Source: Acidobacteriota bacterium
GTDB lineage: Bacteria; Actinomycetota; Actinomycetes; Actinomycetales; Micrococcaceae
Length of the DNA stretch: 9,419 bases
NCBI GenBank assembly: GCA_019352125.1
Contig: JABBNV010000067.1
Span: 1-9,419, forward strand
Direction of reading: 5' to 3'
In this document: positions 6,360-9,419 of the stretch, one piece after another
Layout of the letters: each line of letters opens with the position of its first letter
Position numbering within the stretch: position 1 is the first letter of the stretch
Notes under the pieces: model-generated
Seen by the model: only the letters and a program-made list of their open reading frames with translations
The model's database searches: none
Told to the model about the DNA's origin: nothing
Position numbers and translations under genes: made by a program

Positions 6360-6413
6360 GTGAAAACTGAGAGCCGGTGCGTGGGCATCTGCTGGGGGGA
6401 AGATTCCACCGGC
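6360..6413 (-). terminator. Possible weak terminator between prfB and ftsE
   Basis: In the 163-bp gap between prfB and ftsE, arms GCCGGTG (6373-6379) and CACCGGC (6407-6413) form a perfect 7-bp inverted repeat with a 27-base loop. The minus-strand transcript continues TCTCAGTTTTCA, giving a short T run five bases after the stem. The long loop makes it much weaker than the hairpin after the M23 gene. The rest of the gap must also hold the ftsE promoter, but I see no convincing -35/-10 pair. Confidence 0.35.
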
Positions 6414-6484
6414 CACTCGACTATAGGCAGGAGACCCCTGATTTGGTGGTCAACGAGCGCGGTGTGTCGCCCATGAAGTAACTG

Positions 6485-7600
6485 TTAGACTTCCGCATTG
6501 CGGTTGTCCGCACGCCAGCGGATGCCTGCATCGATAAATCCATCCAGGTCCCCATCCAGCACTGCAGAGGCGGTGCCCACCTCATGTTCAGTGCGCAAAT
6601 CCTTGACCATTTGGTACGGGTGCAACACATAGGAACGCATTTGGTCACCCCAGGAGGCTTTGACATCCCCGGCCATGGCCTTCTTGGTTGCGTCCTCTTC
6701 TTGTTTCTTGAGCAGCAGGAGCCGGGACTGCAGAACGCGCATCGCCGCCGCACGGTTTTGCAGCTGGGACTTTTCGTTCTGCATGGACACCACGGTGCCC
6801 GTGGGAATGTGTGTCAGGCGCACAGCAGAGTCCGTGGTGTTCACGGATTGACCGCCGGGGCCGGAGGAACGGAAAACGTCCACCCGAATCTCGTTGTCCG
6901 GGATTTCGATGCTGTCCGTCGATTCGATCAGCGGAATCACTTCAACGGCGGCAAAGGAGGTTTGGCGGCGTCCCTGGTTATCAAACGGGCTAATCCGGAC
7001 CAATCGGTGCGTACCCGCTTCCACGCTGAGCGTGCCAAACGCGTAAGGCGCTTTCACCTCAAAGGTGGCGGACTTTAGGCCCGCTTCTTCAGCGTAGGAG
7101 GTATCCAATACCGCTGTGGGGTAGCCGTGGCGTTCTGCCCAGCGTAGGTACATGCGCAACAACATCTCAGCAAAATCTGCAGCGTCCACTCCCCCAGCGC
7201 CGGAGCGAATAGTCACCACAGCCTCGCGGTCATCATATTCACCGGAGAGCAAGGTGGTGATCTCCAGCTGGGCCAAAGCAGCTCGCAGAGAATCCAGCTC
7301 CTTGCCCGCCTCCGCCAGTGAGTCGGCGTCTGCCTCGTCCTGGGCGAGTTCCACCAGCACCTCAAGGTCATCGATCCGACTTGCCAGAGTTTCCAGCTTC
7401 TCCAACTTGGACTGCGCGTGCGAGAGCCGCGACGTGATCTTTTGCCCGGCTGCCGGGTCATCCCAGAGGTCGGGAGCCCCGGCTTGATCGGAAAGATCCT
7501 CAATATCCTCTTTGAGCTTTTCCACCTCGGACACCTGCTCAATAGAGGTGTAGGTGGAGCGGAGGTCACGGATTTGCGCGGGATAGTCGATGTCAGCCAT
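6485..7600 (-). CDS. prfB: Peptide chain release factor 2 (RF2)
   Basis: RF2 ends translation at UGA and UAA by entering the ribosome and hydrolysing peptidyl-tRNA. Counting from ATG 7600 the protein has 371 residues, the family size. Domain 1 is a long helical region (about 1-110). The stop-codon recognition tripeptide SPF is at 204-206 and the catalytic GGQ at 249-251, within one residue of their E. coli RF2 positions. The conserved SYVLHPYQMVKDLRT and DGDLDGFI blocks follow. I chose ATG 7600 over the ATG at 7633 because MADIDYPAQI begins close to where family members begin; neither has a strong Shine-Dalgarno sequence. The frame is open throughout, so the in-frame UGA frameshift that autoregulates many prfB genes is missing. 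The gene itself ends in TAA. Confidence 0.97.
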   Translation of the reverse strand: MADIDYPAQIRDLRSTYTSIEQVSEVEKLKEDIEDLSDQAGAPDLWDDPAAGQKITSRLSHAQSKLEKLETLASRIDDLEVLVELAQDEADADSLAEAGKELDSLRAALAQLEITTLLSGEYDDREAVVTIRSGAGGVDAADFAEMLLRMYLRWAERHGYPTAVLDTSYAEEAGLKSATFEVKAPYAFGTLSVEAGTHRLVRISPFDNQGRRQTSFAAVEVIPLIESTDSIEIPDNEIRVDVFRSSGPGGQSVNTTDSAVRLTHIPTGTVVSMQNEKSQLQNRAAAMRVLQSRLLLLKKQEEDATKKAMAGDVKASWGDQMRSYVLHPYQMVKDLRTEHEVGTASAVLDGDLDGFIDAGIRWRADNRNAEV

Positions 7601-7700
7601 TTGATTCAAGGTTACGCCAAAGCGTTGCGGCATGCGCGTTCACGTGCTGGTTCGCGCCGGTTCGTAGCTTTGCCGGCCCGGCCTCTGGCATTGGCGTGCG

Positions 7701-8180
7701 TCAGCGTTGCAACTCGGCTCGGGCCGTGCTGCTGGCAGAAATAGGTACGCCGGCGGGAATCAGATAGCTCACCAACCACGGATGGGCGACGGCGGTCAGC
7801 GTCACCTGTGCACTATGCGCGTCCGCTGACCCGGTGGCGGCACCCACCCCCAAGTTATCGAAGCGTGCATACGCCCCGGACTCACTCAGAAAACGATTGG
7901 CACTATTTGCTACTTGACCGGACGTGAGTGCCGCGGCAGGAGCACCGGAACCGCCACTCACCTGCCCCAAGGTGAAACTGTCTGCCGCCGCAACGGCCGC
8001 TCCGTCTGCCGCAGAGAGGAGCTTCTTGTGCTCCAGATACAGGCTCGAGGCAGCCGTCACTGCGGTGATCACCAGCAGGCTCAGCAGCACATAACCAATA
8101 ATCAATACGAGCAGCTCACCCCGTTCGGCGACGTTCTTGTTGTGGGCCGTCAGGTCCACGCTTGGCAGCAAGGCTTTCAT
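7701..8180 (-). CDS. TadG-like pilus assembly protein (Flp/Tad locus)
   Basis: This 159-residue protein has a short cytoplasmic N-terminus, one hydrophobic segment (about 23-46) and an extracytoplasmic remainder. The block ERGELLVLIIGY...LLSAADGAAVAAAD (19-67) is the usual helicase/secretion-neighbour TadE/G pattern, in which a membrane helix leads into an Ala/Asp-rich helix. Function is probably as an accessory or minor component of a Tad (tight adherence) pilus machine; no enzyme motif is seen. I chose ATG 8180 because it overlaps the preceding gene's stop as ATGA, a typical coupled start. An upstream in-frame ATG at 8333 would only add residues read from inside the preceding gene. It is the last gene of the pilus set; the next gene downstream is prfB, after 100 bp. 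Confidence 0.8.
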   Translation of the reverse strand: MKALLPSVDLTAHNKNVAERGELLVLIIGYVLLSLLVITAVTAASSLYLEHKKLLSAADGAAVAAADSFTLGQVSGGSGAPAAALTSGQVANSANRFLSESGAYARFDNLGVGAATGSADAHSAQVTLTAVAHPWLVSYLIPAGVPISASSTARAELQR

Positions 8181-8659
8181 CGGAACCGTCCCAACACTGC
8201 TGAGGACTGGCCAGTGACTGTTGCAGGGCTGGTGTTGACGCCCGGCAATCCCGGCACCAGCGGTAACGGAACGCGCAGCACCACCGTGGCAGTGATAGTA
8301 CTTCCGGCGCTGTGACAATCTCCTTGAGAGCACTGGATTTCCACCGACGCAGCATCGGCCGCCCAGCCCAAATCCAGCATCGCAACGCTCAGCGCTGTAT
8401 CCGCAGCCGCCTGGCCGGCTTCCGGCGACCGCGCAGCTGCGTAGACCTTGGCCGCTTGATCAGCGGCGCCTGCAGCGGCAAAGGCGCCCGCCTGCAGACT
8501 GCTCAGGGTGAGGATCAGGTAGACCACAGGGATCATTAACAGCACCGCCAAGAAAACGAACTCAATGACGGCGGAGCCATCCTCCCCCGCACCGTCTGGC
8601 GGTTCAGCGAGCGCAACCGGCTGTTTCAGGACGCGGGTATTAGTGCTGGACGGCTGCAT
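8177..8659 (-). CDS. TadE-like pseudopilin
   Basis: This 160-residue protein has a hydrophilic leader (1-28) followed by GSAVIEFVFLAVLLMIPVVY (28-47) and a single transmembrane helix to about residue 55. G-SAVIEF has Glu at +5 and an aromatic residue at +6 after the glycine, as in Flp-type prepilins cut by a prepilin peptidase. This suggests processing after Gly28 to a pseudopilin of about 132 residues. The exported part contains two cysteines (110 and 115) that could form a disulfide. The start at ATG 8659 is well supported by GGAGGTGA six bases upstream and lies 20 bp inside the end of the preceding TadE-like gene. The role is most likely as a minor subunit in Tad pilus assembly. Confidence 0.82.
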   Translation of the reverse strand: MQPSSTNTRVLKQPVALAEPPDGAGEDGSAVIEFVFLAVLLMIPVVYLILTLSSLQAGAFAAAGAADQAAKVYAAARSPEAGQAAADTALSVAMLDLGWAADAASVEIQCSQGDCHSAGSTITATVVLRVPLPLVPGLPGVNTSPATVTGQSSAVLGRFR

Positions 8660-9128
8660 GACCTGTCACCTCCAGTAGCCCGCCGGGTCCCAACAGGCCG
8701 ATCACCGGCAGCGGAGCACGCACAGTCACCGCCAGAGTGTCCACACCGTTAAAACTCACTTGGTTTACCTGGACGTTCTGAGCAAATGTGGAGCCCAGAG
8801 TAGAAGTTATCAATTGTGTAGTGCGCTCCTGCGCATCAGCTGGCCCACGATCCGCCAAAATGCCATATCTGGCCCCCGACGCAGCCGCGTCCAGCAGCGT
8901 GTTGCGCACATGCAACACCAATGCCAGCTGAATGATGGCTAGAAACACGATTACGGTCAGGGCACCCACCAGCACAAAATCCACCACAGCCGAGCCAGTT
9001 TCGTGCCGAGTAGGCGCACCATCTGCCCAGACTGCATGATCATCTACCGAGGCCCCCTGTACTCCGGAAGCAGCGCGGCACGCACGTAGCGAACGTGCCC
9101 GTTCAAGTAGCTCGCGGAGCACTTGCAT
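8640..9128 (-). CDS. TadE-like pseudopilin (second copy)
   Basis: This 162-residue protein has a basic and then mixed leader (1-45), a transmembrane helix (about 49-72) and the TadE block GSAVVDF...RNTLLDAAASGARYG (45-89). The glycine is followed by SAVVDF, so Asp replaces the usual Glu at +5 of the prepilin site; whether it is still processed is uncertain. The exported domain (about 90-162) has no cysteines and no enzyme motif. The start at ATG 9128 has only weak ribosome-binding sequence (GGGG), and the leader is unusually long. The gene follows the pilin-like gene by 13 bp and overlaps the next TadE-like gene by 20 bp. It is similar in layout, but not closely in sequence, to the next gene, suggesting two different minor pilins. 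Confidence 0.8.
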   Translation of the reverse strand: MQVLRELLERARSLRACRAASGVQGASVDDHAVWADGAPTRHETGSAVVDFVLVGALTVIVFLAIIQLALVLHVRNTLLDAAASGARYGILADRGPADAQERTTQLITSTLGSTFAQNVQVNQVSFNGVDTLAVTVRAPLPVIGLLGPGGLLEVTGHAAVQH

Positions 9129-9141
9129 GGTGGCCCCAGCC

Positions 9142-9399
9142 CTAGTTCCCCTGAACTCGGCTCAGCGCATCAGTAAACATGGACTGCAATGCTGGGCCCG
9201 CGATGGCCAGAAGCCCAGCCACGAGGACGGCGGACATTAAGGTGATCATCACCCAACCAGGCACATCGCCGCGTTCGCCATCGCCTACCTGACCCCGCGC
9301 GGTCGACGTCCTGGCAAGAGTCAGAGCGGTGCCAAGGCTTAGCAATACCGTGCCCCACAACGTCCTAGACAACAGAGACTGTGTCTTATGCTTTTTCAT
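9142..9399 (-). CDS. Small pilin-like membrane protein of the Tad locus
   Basis: This 85-residue protein has a basic N-terminus (MKKHK), a first hydrophobic stretch (about 14-28), a charged middle and a second hydrophobic segment (48-70). A short amphipathic end follows (QSMFTDALSRVQGN). The block RGDVPGWVMITLMSAVLVAG (43-62) resembles small proteins often found beside tad genes in actinobacteria. I do not see the classical G-xxxxEY prepilin cleavage site. It may be the pilin or a pilin-like accessory protein, or a conserved protein of unknown role. ATG 9399 is preceded by GAGGAACC, an acceptable ribosome binding site. It heads the four-gene pilus set visible here; the rest of the locus is expected upstream, beyond the window edge. 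Confidence 0.65.
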   Translation of the reverse strand: MKKHKTQSLLSRTLWGTVLLSLGTALTLARTSTARGQVGDGERGDVPGWVMITLMSAVLVAGLLAIAGPALQSMFTDALSRVQGN

Positions 9400-9419
9400 G
9401 GTTCCTCATTCCCAATAGG

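Noticed and set aside
7601..7633. Upstream ATG for prfB at 7633
   Set aside because: It adds 11 residues not expected in RF2 and has no ribosome binding site. ATG 7600 puts SPF and GGQ within one residue of their E. coli positions.
7601..7700. Terminator or promoter in the gap between the TadG-like gene and prfB
   Set aside because: There is only a 5-bp GCCGG/CCGGC repeat (7656-7660 and 7673-7677) with no T run, and no convincing -35/-10 pair. Nothing firm can be called.
8181..8333. N-terminal extension of the TadG-like gene to ATG 8333
   Set aside because: The extra 51 residues are an out-of-frame reading of the TadE-like gene and are rich in Arg, His and Cys. The ATGA-coupled start at 8180 fits the family.
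1..9419. CRISPR array, insertion sequence, toxin-antitoxin or phage genes
   Set aside because: No spaced direct repeats, transposase, integrase or paired small toxin genes were seen; all long supported frames belong to recognised housekeeping or pilus families.

Overview
The window looks like chromosomal core DNA from a Gram-positive actinobacterium of the Micrococcaceae, most likely Arthrobacter-like. This rests on moderately high GC, GTG as well as ATG starts, an actinobacterial-type tmRNA tag (ADSKRTDFALAA), an RF2 with no programmed frameshift, and the order prfB-ftsE-ftsX-(M23 hydrolase)-smpB-ssrA, part of which is also known in mycobacteria. The genus is an inference. Every gene I can support lies on the minus strand, so transcription runs from high to low coordinates.

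Region A (about 9399 to 7701) is the downstream end of a Tad/Flp-type pilus locus. It holds a small pilin-like membrane protein, two TadE-like pseudopilins and a TadG-like protein, tightly packed with 20-bp and 4-bp overlaps. The ATPase and platform genes (tadZ/tadA/tadB/tadC) would be expected beyond the right edge.

Region B (7600 to 3222) starts with prfB (release factor 2). After a 163-bp gap follows a compact unit: ftsE (ABC ATPase), ftsX (membrane partner) and a secreted coiled-coil M23 peptidoglycan hydrolase. ftsE and ftsX overlap by 4 bp, and ftsX and the hydrolase are 2 bp apart. This resembles the FtsEX-plus-hydrolase cell-division module (EnvC, PcsB and RipC are partners elsewhere), with the hydrolase here keeping its zinc and catalytic residues. 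A strong 14-bp hairpin with a T run follows the hydrolase.

Region C (3137 to 10) starts with smpB. A CtaG-like seven-helix membrane protein begins directly at the smpB stop codon, followed by a secreted or membrane-anchored family-3 glycoside hydrolase and then ssrA (tmRNA). SmpB and tmRNA are partners in trans-translation, which rescues stalled ribosomes, and RF2 upstream serves normal termination.

I did not find a phage, IS element, CRISPR array or obviously new defence system. The best leads are degenerate active sites in two otherwise recognisable proteins: the CtaG-like protein lacks the family's usual transmembrane histidines, and the GH3 enzyme lacks the NagZ catalytic histidine. Others are a hairpin that leaves almost no room for a separate smpB promoter, and a sequence block shared between two intergenic gaps.
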